NCBI RefSeq assembly: GCF_003143555.1
Contig: NZ_CP029347.1
Location: 1,736,001 to 1,800,000 of the forward strand
Length of the DNA: 64,000 bases
Direction of reading: 5' to 3'
From: Saliniradius amylolyticus
Lineage (GTDB): Bacteria; Pseudomonadota; Gammaproteobacteria; Enterobacterales; Alteromonadaceae
Position numbers and translations under genes: made by a program. This document shows, piece after piece, positions 1 to 10,056 of this stretch (within the stretch, counting starts at the first letter, position 1; each line of letters begins with the position of its first letter). The notes under the pieces were generated by a model, which worked only from the letters and a program-made list of their open reading frames with translations, was not told where the DNA came from and did not search any database.

Positions 1-28
1 GCTCGTATATACCAAAAGGTTCACGCCA

Positions 29-3000
29 TTGAAGGGAGCGGGCACACACTACCTCAACTTTTCCAGACAGCCTGATGCCTCTATTCCTCCCTCCGTTCTT
101 GCCCCTGATAATGCAGGAAGTTATAAGCCCGACGACGCTGTGCGGTTTGTCGCCCAAAGCGAATTTACCGCTCTGTTGCAAAGCATACCGGATGCAGCGC
201 TCATATTTGATCACAATAAAGAGGTGATAGAAGCCAACAGCGCCGCCTTGCAACTTCTGGAGTGCGAACCCAGTCAGCTTCAGGGAAAAAAGGTAGAATC
301 TCTAATGGGCATTCAGGATCGTCAGGGACATTCCCTGCTCAGCCGCCCTGCGGTCGAATTACTGCCAAACCGCGGCGATATCATCAGCTTTTCCGACTGT
401 CAGTTGAAAACCGGCCCGGGCCATACCCATCTGGTCTCGTTAACCTTATCGTGTCTCAGCCGAGGCGGTAAAGGACAACGGCGCGCCGTTCTAATCATCA
501 GTGATGAGTCTGCGCTTGAACAGATGCGCTACGAATCTCAGCAGCAAAAATACCTTCTGAACGCCATGTATAGTCATACCCCGGCATTAGTCTATTTAAA
601 AGACCGGCGTTCGGTATATCTAATGGCGAACAATGCCTTTGCCGAATTTATCGGGCGCTCCCAGGAGCATATTATCGGCCAGCGCCCTCAGCAGCTTTTT
701 GAGGGCGCCGTTCTGGAACAGTTGCAGGCACTGGAACAAGAAGTACTCGATAGCGGACTGCCTGTCACCCGTGAAATTGAGCATTTGACTCGTACACCAA
801 GAACTTTTCTGTATCAGGAGTTTCCACTCAAAGACTCTCAAGGTAATGTGCGCTACACCGGCGGCATCGCGTCCGATGTGACCGCAGAGCGCCAGCTAGA
901 GAACACCTTACAGGCACTGGCCACTGACAGTTCTGCCAGGTCTGGAGACAGCTTCTTTAACAGCCTGGTAAAACAGCTACAGCGCCTGACCAAGGCTGAC
1001 TTTGTATTTATCGGGGAAACCATAAAACGCCCTCATCAGATGATGGTGATCGCAGCCAACCATAAAGGCCAAGAGCATCCCTTATTTTGTTATTACACCG
1101 ACAACTCGCCTTGCCAGGCAACCCTCCAACAGCAAGGATATTATAGTGTCGACCTGCAAAGTGAGTTCCCGAACAATCAGATATATCATCTACTGAACTT
1201 ACACTATTACCAGGCAATGCCTTTGCTTGATGCCGAGGGTCAGGCTATTGGTGTGATGACATTATCTTACGAGTCGGAGCCTGAAGATCCCCATTGGCTT
1301 AAGAGCACTCTGGAATTATTCTGCAGCCGCGTGAGCGCCGAGTTAAGTCGCGAACGTCTACAACGGCACCTGCATCGTCTGTCCTCCAAACTCTCCAGTC
1401 ATATCGAAAACACGCCTCTGGCGGTCATAGAGTGGAATTCGGAATTTACGGTGTTAAATTGGAATCACTCTGCAGAAAAGCTGTTTGGATACTCTGCCGA
1501 TGAGGCTATCGGGCATCCGCTCAATACGTTGATCATCGCTCCTATTCGCTGGGCTTATGACAGCGCCATTCTCAATTACGTGGTGGTCAACCGCACCAAT
1601 AATAAATGCACCCATACCAACGTTAGCCAGGATGGTCGCGAGGTCCTCTGTGAGTGGGAAAATACCGTTATTTTGAATGATCTGGGTGAGGTGGAAAGCG
1701 TCATTTCGGTTATTAAAGACGTCACTGCCGAGCGCCGATTATTGTTTAAAATTCAACAAAAAGAACTCGAACAGCGACAGATGCTCAACTCCATGGTGGA
1801 TGCCATCATCACCATCGATAACCACGGGCTGATCACCAGCTTCAATCACTCTGCCGAAACCCTGTTCGGTTATTCAGAACAGGATATATTAGGTCAGAAC
1901 GTTAAAATTCTGATGCCTGCCAACATTCGTCGGCACCATGACCATTACCTGGCAGAACACATGCGCACCGGTATTACCAAGCTCATCGGTACCAGCCGCG
2001 AAGTCATGGGTGTTAAGTCCGATGGGACCGAGTTTCCCATGCGACTGTCGGTGAATAAATTGCCGGGCTCCAACAACGATGGAGAGCCACACTTCATCGG
2101 TAGCTGCACCGACATTACTCAAGAGAAGCAAAAAGACCAACAGCTCAAACATTCGATGAAGATGGATGCATTAGGGCGACTCACCGGTGGTGTTGCCCAT
2201 GACTTTAACAATCTTCTCGGCATTGTCTCAGGGTACGCCGAACTGCTGGATATGAGTCTGGATGATGACGCCTTACGTCAATACGCTGCCGAGATTCTCA
2301 AGGCCAGTCACCGCGGGGAACGGCTCACCTCCCGCTTGTTAAAGTTCACCCGAAAGCGGGCCGCCGAGCCCAAGCCCATTAATATCAACAACACACTGGA
2401 AGAACAGCGGGAAATGTTACAACGCTCGCTCACCCCAACCATTGAAATAGACTTTTCGCTTACTCCCAATCTTCCACAAGTTTCCGTGGATGTGAGCGAG
2501 TTTGAGGACGCCCTGCTTAATCTTTGCATCAACGCCAAACACGCCATGGACGGTCAGGGCAGACTGAGCATTCGCACCTATGATTATCAGGGAGCCAGCA
2601 AGTCTGAAGAAGATGTGGTCAAACGGCAATGGGTGGTCATGCAAGTGGAAGACGAAGGGATTGGCATGACCGAAGAGGTCAAACAACGACTGTTTGAACC
2701 CTTTTTCTCGACTAAAGATGAGGAAAAAGGCACAGGGCTGGGGCTTAGCCAGGTATACGGATTCGTCGATCGAGCCTCGGGATTTATTGAGGTGGATTCC
2801 GAGCCCAATAAAGGCGCCCGGTTCAGCTTGTACTTCCCGGCCATTGATGCAAACGAGCACACTCAAAAGGAGGAGGACAGTGTCATGAATCCACCCTACT
2901 ACGGGAATGAAACCCTACTAATCGTGGATGACGAGGTTGCTCTGGCAGATGTACTGACCACCACACTCAAACACTACGGTTATCAATTGCTGTCAGCGAA

Positions 3001-3268
3001 TTCAGCCGAACAGGCCTTAGAAGTGCTGGAGCATCAACCGGTGGATCTGGTGATCTCAGACGTGGTCATGAAGCATCAGTCAGGTTTTGAACTGGCCAGT
3101 CAGGTAAAGCATCGTTTTAAATTACCAGTACTGTTGATCAGCGGCTACTACGATGAATCAGAGCGACGTAATAACGATCAAAGCTACACGCAATTGATCC
3201 ACAAACCCTTCAGCGCTCGCACACTACTTGAAGCCATAAGAAACACTTTGGAAAACAAAGGAGCATAA
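29..3268 (+). CDS. Hybrid sensor histidine kinase with PAS, GAF and receiver domains
   Basis: Probable soluble sensor kinase of a multistep phosphorelay; I see no clear membrane segment. Domains in order: PAS (about 45-160), PAS (170-290), GAF-like (295-445), PAS (455-575), PAS (585-700, with an FGYSEQDILGQNV stretch), a HisKA dimerisation helix with phospho-acceptor His724 in GGVAHDFNN, a HATPase with the GTGLGLS box, and a C-terminal receiver (about 957-1075) with acceptor Asp1011 in DLVISDVVM. The signal is not evident. The start used is a TTG and the frame stays open to the window edge, so the true start may lie upstream. The response regulator gene begins 5 bases after the stop, which suggests an operon and a phosphotransfer partnership. 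Confidence 0.88.
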   Translation: MKGAGTHYLNFSRQPDASIPPSVLAPDNAGSYKPDDAVRFVAQSEFTALLQSIPDAALIFDHNKEVIEANSAALQLLECEPSQLQGKKVESLMGIQDRQGHSLLSRPAVELLPNRGDIISFSDCQLKTGPGHTHLVSLTLSCLSRGGKGQRRAVLIISDESALEQMRYESQQQKYLLNAMYSHTPALVYLKDRRSVYLMANNAFAEFIGRSQEHIIGQRPQQLFEGAVLEQLQALEQEVLDSGLPVTREIEHLTRTPRTFLYQEFPLKDSQGNVRYTGGIASDVTAERQLENTLQALATDSSARSGDSFFNSLVKQLQRLTKADFVFIGETIKRPHQMMVIAANHKGQEHPLFCYYTDNSPCQATLQQQGYYSVDLQSEFPNNQIYHLLNLHYYQAMPLLDAEGQAIGVMTLSYESEPEDPHWLKSTLELFCSRVSAELSRERLQRHLHRLSSKLSSHIENTPLAVIEWNSEFTVLNWNHSAEKLFGYSADEAIGHPLNTLIIAPIRWAYDSAILNYVVVNRTNNKCTHTNVSQDGREVLCEWENTVILNDLGEVESVISVIKDVTAERRLLFKIQQKELEQRQMLNSMVDAIITIDNHGLITSFNHSAETLFGYSEQDILGQNVKILMPANIRRHHDHYLAEHMRTGITKLIGTSREVMGVKSDGTEFPMRLSVNKLPGSNNDGEPHFIGSCTDITQEKQKDQQLKHSMKMDALGRLTGGVAHDFNNLLGIVSGYAELLDMSLDDDALRQYAAEILKASHRGERLTSRLLKFTRKRAAEPKPININNTLEEQREMLQRSLTPTIEIDFSLTPNLPQVSVDVSEFEDALLNLCINAKHAMDGQGRLSIRTYDYQGASKSEEDVVKRQWVVMQVEDEGIGMTEEVKQRLFEPFFSTKDEEKGTGLGLSQVYGFVDRASGFIEVDSEPNKGARFSLYFPAIDANEHTQKEEDSVMNPPYYGNETLLIVDDEVALADVLTTTLKHYGYQLLSANSAEQALEVLEHQPVDLVISDVVMKHQSGFELASQVKHRFKLPVLLISGYYDESERRNNDQSYTQLIHKPFSARTLLEAIRNTLENKGA

Positions 3269-3273
3269 TCACA

Positions 3274-4437
3274 ATGGAAAAACTACGCTTGCTGCTTGTG
3301 GAGGATGAACACGCTTTTCATCAACTTATTACCAAAACACTGTCTGACGACTATGACATCACCATTGCCGATTCGGTTATGCAGGCCACCGATTTAATTG
3401 ACCAGCAGCACTTTGACTTTGCGCTGGTGGATGAAAACCTCGGTAACGCCAGTGGGTCACAATGGATTCAAACACACCATGAACGTGACAACTTCCCTCG
3501 TTCGACCATTATTTACTCCGGCTCGGCGGCCGAAGAAACCCTGCTCAAGGCGCTTGACTGTGGCGCCAGCGACTTTCTTAAAAAGCCTTTTTCGATGCAG
3601 GCGCTTAAGCAAAAGCTGGCGAGTTTACAAAAGTATCATGAACGACTGGACGAATATGAAGATCAGTTAAGTAGCAGTAACGAAGTCCTGGTCACCGCCC
3701 TGACTCAGGCGGCAAAATTTGGGCAATGTATGCAACTGGTCAAGGAGCTAAACCATTGCATGACACTGGAGCAAATGGCCACATCACTGCAACGGTTCTT
3801 CAAGCAGGTAGACCTGAAAGCCATTATCGGATTACGTCTGAACGACCAACAACAGCTTGCCGTGCATACCGAAAAAGGCAGTTGCTCTCCCCTGGAAGAG
3901 CAAGTCATTCATGCTCTGGCCAACAAAAAACGCGTATTCACCTACGGTCAACGGACGGCCTTTAATCACGAAGTGGCCTCCATACTGGTGCTGAATTTTG
4001 CGCGCAGTCAGGACTCGGAAATTTGGATCGACGCCCTGGCATCACTGATCGAATCCATCGCATCTCGCATTCAGTTTCTCAATTACCATCATTCTGTACT
4101 AGAGGTTCAGACCATGCTGGCCAGAACGCTTACCGAAACCCGCAGCCTGGTGAATGCCGCCAAGCAAAACCGCGAGGATACGCTTAACGCCATTCGCCAG
4201 AGCATCGGTCTGAGCTTTCATGTACTGGATCTGAGTGAAGAGCAGGAGCAATACCTCAGTGACCTGGTGGAAAAGGCGCTGACCGAAAACGCCAGTGAAG
4301 AGAAGACCCTGATGCAGATCCGTCATGCTCTGGATGACATACTGCAGACCATTGATAAAGTCACCGAGCAGCAAGATGCCCCCACCCCTGCGGTGGAGCC
4401 TGCGGTGCCAGCGCTCGACGACGATATTCTATTTTAG
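3274..4437 (+). CDS. Response regulator with receiver domain and uncharacterised C-terminal output region
   Basis: The receiver domain spans residues 1-120. The acidic pair E10/D11, acceptor Asp53 (ALVDENLG), and a late KKPF lysine are all present, so it should be phosphorylatable. A short helical linker follows (about 120-150), then a region of about 120 residues that looks GAF-like, then a helical C-terminus of about 100 residues rich in Glu and Gln. No helix-turn-helix, GGDEF, EAL or HD domain is recognisable, so output is more likely by protein contact than by DNA binding; this is inference. An ATG start with GGAG upstream follows the hybrid kinase gene by 5 bases, so co-transcription is likely. 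Its end overlaps the convergent HNH gene by 9 bases. Confidence 0.8.
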   Translation: MEKLRLLLVEDEHAFHQLITKTLSDDYDITIADSVMQATDLIDQQHFDFALVDENLGNASGSQWIQTHHERDNFPRSTIIYSGSAAEETLLKALDCGASDFLKKPFSMQALKQKLASLQKYHERLDEYEDQLSSSNEVLVTALTQAAKFGQCMQLVKELNHCMTLEQMATSLQRFFKQVDLKAIIGLRLNDQQQLAVHTEKGSCSPLEEQVIHALANKKRVFTYGQRTAFNHEVASILVLNFARSQDSEIWIDALASLIESIASRIQFLNYHHSVLEVQTMLARTLTETRSLVNAAKQNREDTLNAIRQSIGLSFHVLDLSEEQEQYLSDLVEKALTENASEEKTLMQIRHALDDILQTIDKVTEQQDAPTPAVEPAVPALDDDILF

Positions 4438-4719
4438 CTCGCGGCGCTGTTTACTCTGCCACTGGCAGTGCCGGACTAACATGGGATGCGTCTTAAGTGC
4501 CTCTAAACTGGCGTAATTCTTGGCCAGACTCATCTCATCAATAAAACGATGGATGGCGCTGTGACAGGGTCGGCACACCCAGATCCCAGCATTAAGTTGC
4601 TGCTGACTGCAGGACTTCCTGAAACGTTTGCGACGGTGGACTTTTTTCGGAATTAAGTGATGAAAAGTCAGCCAGGTAGCACGGCCACACAGAGCACACA
4701 CGGTTGAACGCTCATTCAT
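4429..4719 (-). CDS. Small HNH-type zinc-finger protein
   Basis: A 96-residue protein with the layout of a compact HNH nuclease fold: C8-x2-C11, the pair H20-H21 followed by IPKK, and C49-x2-C52 with H57 (VCRPCHSAIH). The start was chosen at the ATG preceded by AGGTGA at good spacing. The frame runs further upstream, but that part is low complexity and overlaps the divergent transporter gene. Proteins of this size are often annotated as HNH endonucleases in gammaproteobacteria; activity and target are unknown. It is divergent from the cation transporter gene. Confidence 0.7.
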   Translation of the reverse strand: MNERSTVCALCGRATWLTFHHLIPKKVHRRKRFRKSCSQQQLNAGIWVCRPCHSAIHRFIDEMSLAKNYASLEALKTHPMLVRHCQWQSKQRRELK

Positions 4720-4791
4720 TGAATCACCTGTAGACTTAGCGACGACCTTTTTCATACACTGACAGTCTATCCAGAGCAATGGATGAGGTCT

Positions 4792-5682
4792 ATGGCGCAC
4801 CATCACCATCATCATGGTCACTCAACTCAGCGTATCGGGCTGGCATTTTTCCTGAATCTGGCCTTTACCCTGATCGAATTTGTCGGCGGATTGCTGACCA
4901 ACAGTACCGCCATTCTGGCCGACGCCGTGCATGATTTAGGCGACTCTTTAGCGTTAGGCATGGCCTGGGGCATGGAGAAGCTGAGCCATAAACACCCCAA
5001 CCAGAACTTTACCTATGGTTTTCGTCGCCTGTCATTGGTGGCGGCTTTGGTAAACGCCCTGGTGTTACTGGTTGGTTCGGTGTGGGTGATAAGCCATGCC
5101 ATTCCCCGGTTGTGGGACCCTCAGATGCCAGTCGCTGAAGGCATGGTTGTGCTGGCGCTAATGGGCATTGCGGCCAATGGTTATGCGGCCTATAAACTTA
5201 GTCATGGCAATACCCTCAACGAACGCGTATTAAACTGGCACCTGCTGGAGGATGTGCTCGGCTGGGTTGCCGTATTAGTGGTCGCCATCGTGTTGTTGTT
5301 TGTCGACTGGCCAATTCTGGACCCCATCCTGTCCATCGCCTTTACCCTGTTTATCCTTTTGAATGTGGGCAAAAACCTCTATACCACCATCAAACTGTTC
5401 ATCCAGGCGTCACCCAACCCAGCTCAATACCAGCAGATGCGTCAGGCCATGCTGGAGCAACAAGGCGTTGAAGACGTGCATCACATGCACTTTTGGTCAC
5501 TGGATGGCGAGCGCCATGTGCTTACCGCTCATGTGGTGGTATCGGAAAATCTGTCCGCCGATCACCGACACCGGCTCAAAACGGCCCTATCCGGGGCTCT
5601 GTCAGAGTTTGAGCTGGCCCACACCACCATCGAGCTGGAGTACCCTGACGAAGTGTGTCGCGACCAGACTAGTTCCGGGTAA
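4792..5682 (+). CDS. Cation diffusion facilitator family transporter
   Basis: Inner-membrane exporter of divalent metal ions, most likely Zn, Co or Cd, in exchange for protons. About six hydrophobic helices are followed by a cytoplasmic ferredoxin-like domain (about 205-290). Metal-site residues typical of the family are visible: H47-D48-x2-D51 in the second helix, and His/Asp in the HLLEDVLGW stretch of the fifth helix. The N-terminus reads MAHHHHHHGH, a natural histidine cluster that probably binds metal. The start is the ATG after GATGAGG; an ATG three codons earlier is possible. The specific metal cannot be read from the sequence. The end overlaps the convergent patatin-like gene by 14 bases. 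Confidence 0.88.
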   Translation: MAHHHHHHGHSTQRIGLAFFLNLAFTLIEFVGGLLTNSTAILADAVHDLGDSLALGMAWGMEKLSHKHPNQNFTYGFRRLSLVAALVNALVLLVGSVWVISHAIPRLWDPQMPVAEGMVVLALMGIAANGYAAYKLSHGNTLNERVLNWHLLEDVLGWVAVLVVAIVLLFVDWPILDPILSIAFTLFILLNVGKNLYTTIKLFIQASPNPAQYQQMRQAMLEQQGVEDVHHMHFWSLDGERHVLTAHVVVSENLSADHRHRLKTALSGALSEFELAHTTIELEYPDEVCRDQTSSG

Positions 5683-6757
5683 ACTCAATCGGCCGCATAA
5701 CCGACGTCAGATCTTGTCGGTGAGTGAGCTCGACAAAGGCCTGACCCAATTCATCGGAACGCCTGATAACTTCCTGCCAATAGGGAATGCGCTGTTCGGG
5801 CGGCATGGTTTCGAAATCCTTACGGTCAGGGATCTTACCGTAGGGTAATGAGCCAATAAATTCTGCCGATGGCACCAGCATCACCACGTTATCGTAACTG
5901 GCCTTGTGAGGCTGACGACGCCCGCGCTTATCAAACCAGCCAGGTGCAGGCTTAGGCCAAAAATGCGGGTAAAGCACCAACCCCTGCTGCTGTGTGGTGC
6001 TCTGCAATGTCAGGTCAAAATGATAATCAATAATACCACCGTCACGATACATGCCTGGGGGAGCACCGGCGATGTCTTTAACACCCTCCAGTACCAAGGG
6101 AATTGAACCTGAGGCCATCAGTGCCTGTTGAAGATTATCCGAACGTAAAGGTACAAACTGGCTTGTTATACCGGAGGGATCGCCAAGCATCAGCTCGGTA
6201 TCGGCACTAAAAACAAAACGCTCAAAGAAATGCCGCAGCTGTCGTCGTCCCAGGGCATTACCAGATGCCGCGCCCAAAAGCCCCAGTAGCTGGGCCTCCT
6301 TGCGTTCAAAGCGAGTCAGACCGCGGCTTCGGGCAACGATAAAATGAGCTTTGATAACCGGGTTCTGAATGATCTCCTCAACCCCGGTTTGGCCCAATAC
6401 ATGAGTCAGTAACTGGCGTCCCTTGGCACTGATCTCCGCCGCGTCCGGCCTGTCGCTGTATACGGTATGAGAATAATGTTCCGCCAGACGGTTAATAGCC
6501 GCCAGCGGATCGCTTTGCGCAAAGCAGGCGAAGCGAAACGCCCCCGCCGACGACCCCAGTGCGTGCAAGGGACGAGATCGGCCAGCAAAAAACGACGGAA
6601 AGATCACCCGATCCAAGCCTGCCAGAACAAACCATTTTGGCCCGCCAGAAGCCCCCAACATAAAGTCAAACAACTCCGACTTCAGTCCTTGTTCGGCTAG
6701 GGCTCGATAGGCAGTCCTACCGGCATAAATATCCAAAAGTGCCATATTCCGACTCAT
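5669..6757 (-). CDS. Patatin-like phospholipase family protein
   Basis: Predicted serine acyl hydrolase of 362 residues. The nucleophile elbow GSSAG lies at 68-72 (Ser70), an upstream glycine-rich loop GASGGPKW at 35-42 can supply the oxyanion hole, and the DGG of the Ser-Asp dyad lies near residue 240 (YRDGGIIDYH). No signal peptide is seen, so it is probably cytoplasmic. A second ATG four codons in (MALLDIY) is an alternative start. The substrate is unknown; the family includes phospholipases and lysophospholipases. It is a single gene converging on the cation transporter gene. Confidence 0.8.
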   Translation of the reverse strand: MSRNMALLDIYAGRTAYRALAEQGLKSELFDFMLGASGGPKWFVLAGLDRVIFPSFFAGRSRPLHALGSSAGAFRFACFAQSDPLAAINRLAEHYSHTVYSDRPDAAEISAKGRQLLTHVLGQTGVEEIIQNPVIKAHFIVARSRGLTRFERKEAQLLGLLGAASGNALGRRQLRHFFERFVFSADTELMLGDPSGITSQFVPLRSDNLQQALMASGSIPLVLEGVKDIAGAPPGMYRDGGIIDYHFDLTLQSTTQQQGLVLYPHFWPKPAPGWFDKRGRRQPHKASYDNVVMLVPSAEFIGSLPYGKIPDRKDFETMPPEQRIPYWQEVIRRSDELGQAFVELTHRQDLTSVMRPIEFTRN

Positions 6758-7151
6758 ACACGTATTTGAGGCCGATTATAAGCAGATAGAGTCAAAACGT
6801 CATTCCATTACAATTAATTAGCAAAACCATAAGTGCAAAAGAAGACCTAATACCGGTACTTGCCAACCAAAGAAACAATATAAAGTAAGTCACGTGCCTG
6901 TAGATGTGAACAAATCTTGTTTTTCTGCCATTTTGATCAAAAACTCAGCCCTGTCTGGGGATAAAACCGGCATTGATTAAAAACCAAACGGGATAACTAA
7001 TTGCTTTATTTTCATGGCGTTATGACTGTTATAAAGAGAGATCAACAAGGTTATCCACAGATATAGTGGATAACTAAAAATAAATGCCTTGCATCGTCAT
7101 TATGGCTCTCGCAAAATGAATTGGTCGATTACGGGAAAATGGGGGAACGCC
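6758..7151. other. Intergenic region of 394 bp, A+T-rich, with a DnaA-box-like palindrome
   Basis: No coding sequence is convincing here. The region separates the divergent patatin-like and ACT-domain genes, so it should hold both promoters. Its right part is A+T-rich and carries the palindrome listed separately at 7050-7074. A GGGGGA ribosome-binding site precedes the ATG at 7152. Confidence 0.6.
7050..7074. promoter_or_regulatory. Inverted repeat built from two DnaA-box-like sequences
   Basis: GTTATCCAC and GTGGATAAC are perfect 9-base inverted arms separated by 7 bases. On the plus strand TTATCCACA matches the DnaA-box consensus TTATNCACA exactly; the opposite strand reads TTATCCACT, one base off. 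It lies 78 bases before the ACT-domain start. It could be a DnaA site or the operator of another regulator. Confidence 0.5.
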
Positions 7152-7535
7152 ATGACCAAGCAAACACTGGCCATCTTGCCGGAAACCTTCACCATCTACA
7201 GCTTGCATACTCAGAGTGCGATTCCTCCTTCGGTGCTAAGCAGTCCTATCTTCTTTATCGGCAAGACCTATGACGAACTGTCATTGGTGGTGCCCGAACC
7301 GGTATATATCGAAGCCGAAGAGAGCGATCCAGACTGGCGCGCTCTGGAAGTGCTGGGCCCGCTGGAACTGTCGATGGTAGGCATCATGGCTCAAATCGGT
7401 AATGTATTGGCACAGGCAAAAGTTAGCATCTTTGTGGTCTCCACCTTCGAGACCGATTACTTTTTGGTTAAACAACAGGATCTGGACGCCGCTCAACAAG
7501 CTTTACAGCAGGCCGGTTACAAGGTCATGGACTGA
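7152..7535 (+). CDS. ACT-domain (CASTOR-like) protein
   Basis: A 127-residue protein resembling the small ACT_7/CASTOR-like family, with two tandem ACT-like halves; the stretch GIMAQIGNVLAQAKVSIFVVSTFETDYFLV is typical when read as a whole. Such proteins usually bind small ligands, often amino acids; the ligand here is unknown. The frame extends 21 codons upstream, but the ATG used has GGGGGA at suitable distance and begins the conserved region. The stop overlaps the start of the next gene by one base, so the two are translationally coupled. Confidence 0.75.
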   Translation: MTKQTLAILPETFTIYSLHTQSAIPPSVLSSPIFFIGKTYDELSLVVPEPVYIEAEESDPDWRALEVLGPLELSMVGIMAQIGNVLAQAKVSIFVVSTFETDYFLVKQQDLDAAQQALQQAGYKVMD

Positions 7536-8032
7536 TGCTCCCGCTGTTTCAGCCTAAAGCCCCGGAACACTGTCGCCTGTCGCTGACGCTTACCAGCCCG
7601 GTCAGTGGTCACAATCAAGCCTCGGTCGACCTGGACAACGCCCTTATCAACAGCGGATGTCTGGGCCATGGCTGCGCCATTACTCCGACCTGTGACTATT
7701 TACAGGCTCCCTTTGACGGACAGGTTTTGGCACTTTCCAACGGCCATGAACAATTAAGACTGAAAAGCCAGCAAGGCCTGGAACTGATCCTACACCTTGG
7801 CCTGTACAGCCACAGTTGGCACCGCTGCGGTTTCAGCCCGCTACTCAAACCCGGTGAACGTTTCAGTCAGGGACAGCGACTGATGGAATTCAATCTTCGG
7901 CAATTAAAAACTCAGGCCGAGTGGCCCTATTGCCTGCTACTGTGTCCACAATGGCGGAAGCTCCAAGCCATCACCGTACACCCTGGTCAGGTTTTTGCCG
8001 GTCAGGACCCCTGCATGACTCTATATCTCTAG
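7535..8032 (+). CDS. Orphan PTS EIIA(Glc)-like protein
   Basis: A 165-residue protein with the Crr/EIIA(Glc) fold signature. Both active-site histidines have counterparts: His71 in NGHEQLRL (E. coli His75) and His87 in LILHLG (E. coli His90, the phosphorylated one). The family's usual phrase after the second histidine is altered (LYSHSWHRCGF), and there are extra cysteines, so this is a divergent member. No PTS permease, HPr or enzyme I gene is nearby. A regulatory role or a helper role for a distant permease is more likely than a complete local transport system. The gene overlaps the ACT-domain gene by one base, and its TAG stop abuts a repeat element. Confidence 0.75.
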   Translation: MLPLFQPKAPEHCRLSLTLTSPVSGHNQASVDLDNALINSGCLGHGCAITPTCDYLQAPFDGQVLALSNGHEQLRLKSQQGLELILHLGLYSHSWHRCGFSPLLKPGERFSQGQRLMEFNLRQLKTQAEWPYCLLLCPQWRKLQAITVHPGQVFAGQDPCMTLYL

Positions 8033-8298
8033 GGCGTGTTAATCCTTCGCATATTGTTTTTTCAGCAGTTTGCCGGGGTCGAGTACAAGGCAGAGCCAAT
8101 GTAGTTTGGTGACTCCAAATAAGTCTGGCAATAACGCAGTAATAGAGCCCGACAAGCACTGCCCCACGGGGCTCAACCCAAAGGCTCTTGCACTTTGTTG
8201 CAGGGTTTTGACTGAGCCCCACTAGGCCTGCAACCCTGCGCCGCGCTCAAAAGCCTTTGGAGTTGAACAAAATTCATATTCGAAGGATCAACACGCCC
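8032..8298. repeat. MITE-like element A, 267 bp with imperfect terminal inverted repeats
   Basis: The ends at 8032-8049 and 8281-8298 are 18-base inverted repeats with one mismatch; the left end reads GGGCGTGTTAATCCTTCG. No protein is encoded. Internally there is a hairpin-forming core (about 8161-8250) with TTGCAGGG opposite AACCCTGC around TTGAC-x2-AGC-x-CCACTA-x-GCCTGC. The same core order recurs in the element at 10334-10598, whose termini differ. The element begins at the last base of the EIIA-like stop codon. The following 91 bases up to the yffB start hold nothing I recognise. Confidence 0.7.
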
Positions 8299-8389
8299 CA
8301 ATCAGATCGGTATAACCCTCGTCTTTATCTTTACTCCGGGCTTGTTTAAGCTTGCTCACATCCGATAACTCATCAACCTGAACGAGACT

Positions 8390-9860
<1,471 letters not shown>

Positions 9861-9882
9861 CCAGCAGCACAAGGAGCCTACT

Positions 9883-10056
9883 ATGGAGCTACACTGGCTT
9901 TGGATCACCCTGCTGGTGATCGGCTTTATCGTCAGCAACCTGATGCTGCTGAAATACACCGCTAAATTTAAGATGACGCCCAAAAAAGACCCTTTTGAAT
10001 CCACAAAAGGATCTCACAAGGACGAGACGGCAGCGAAAGATCAGGACTCTCGATAG
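9883..10056 (+). CDS. DUF2897-type small membrane protein
   Basis: A 57-residue protein starting [14 protein letters not shown]: one N-terminal hydrophobic helix (about 5-24), then a short basic and polar tail. AAGGAG lies 6 bases before the ATG. Size, topology and position directly after dapE fit the DUF2897 family, whose function is unknown. Its end overlaps the 3' end of the convergent ybjQ remnant by 16 bases. Confidence 0.75.
   Translation: MELHWLWITLLVIGFIVSNLMLLKYTAKFKMTPKKDPFESTKGSHKDETAAKDQDSR

Noticed and set aside
2417-2866. 149-codon minus-strand frame within the sensor kinase gene
   Set aside because: Antisense to the conserved HATPase region and without domain similarity.
7050-7074. 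Replication origin
   Set aside because: Only one pair of DnaA-like boxes, no dnaA, dnaN, mnmG or parAB nearby, and no 13-mer unwinding array; kept only as a possible regulatory site.
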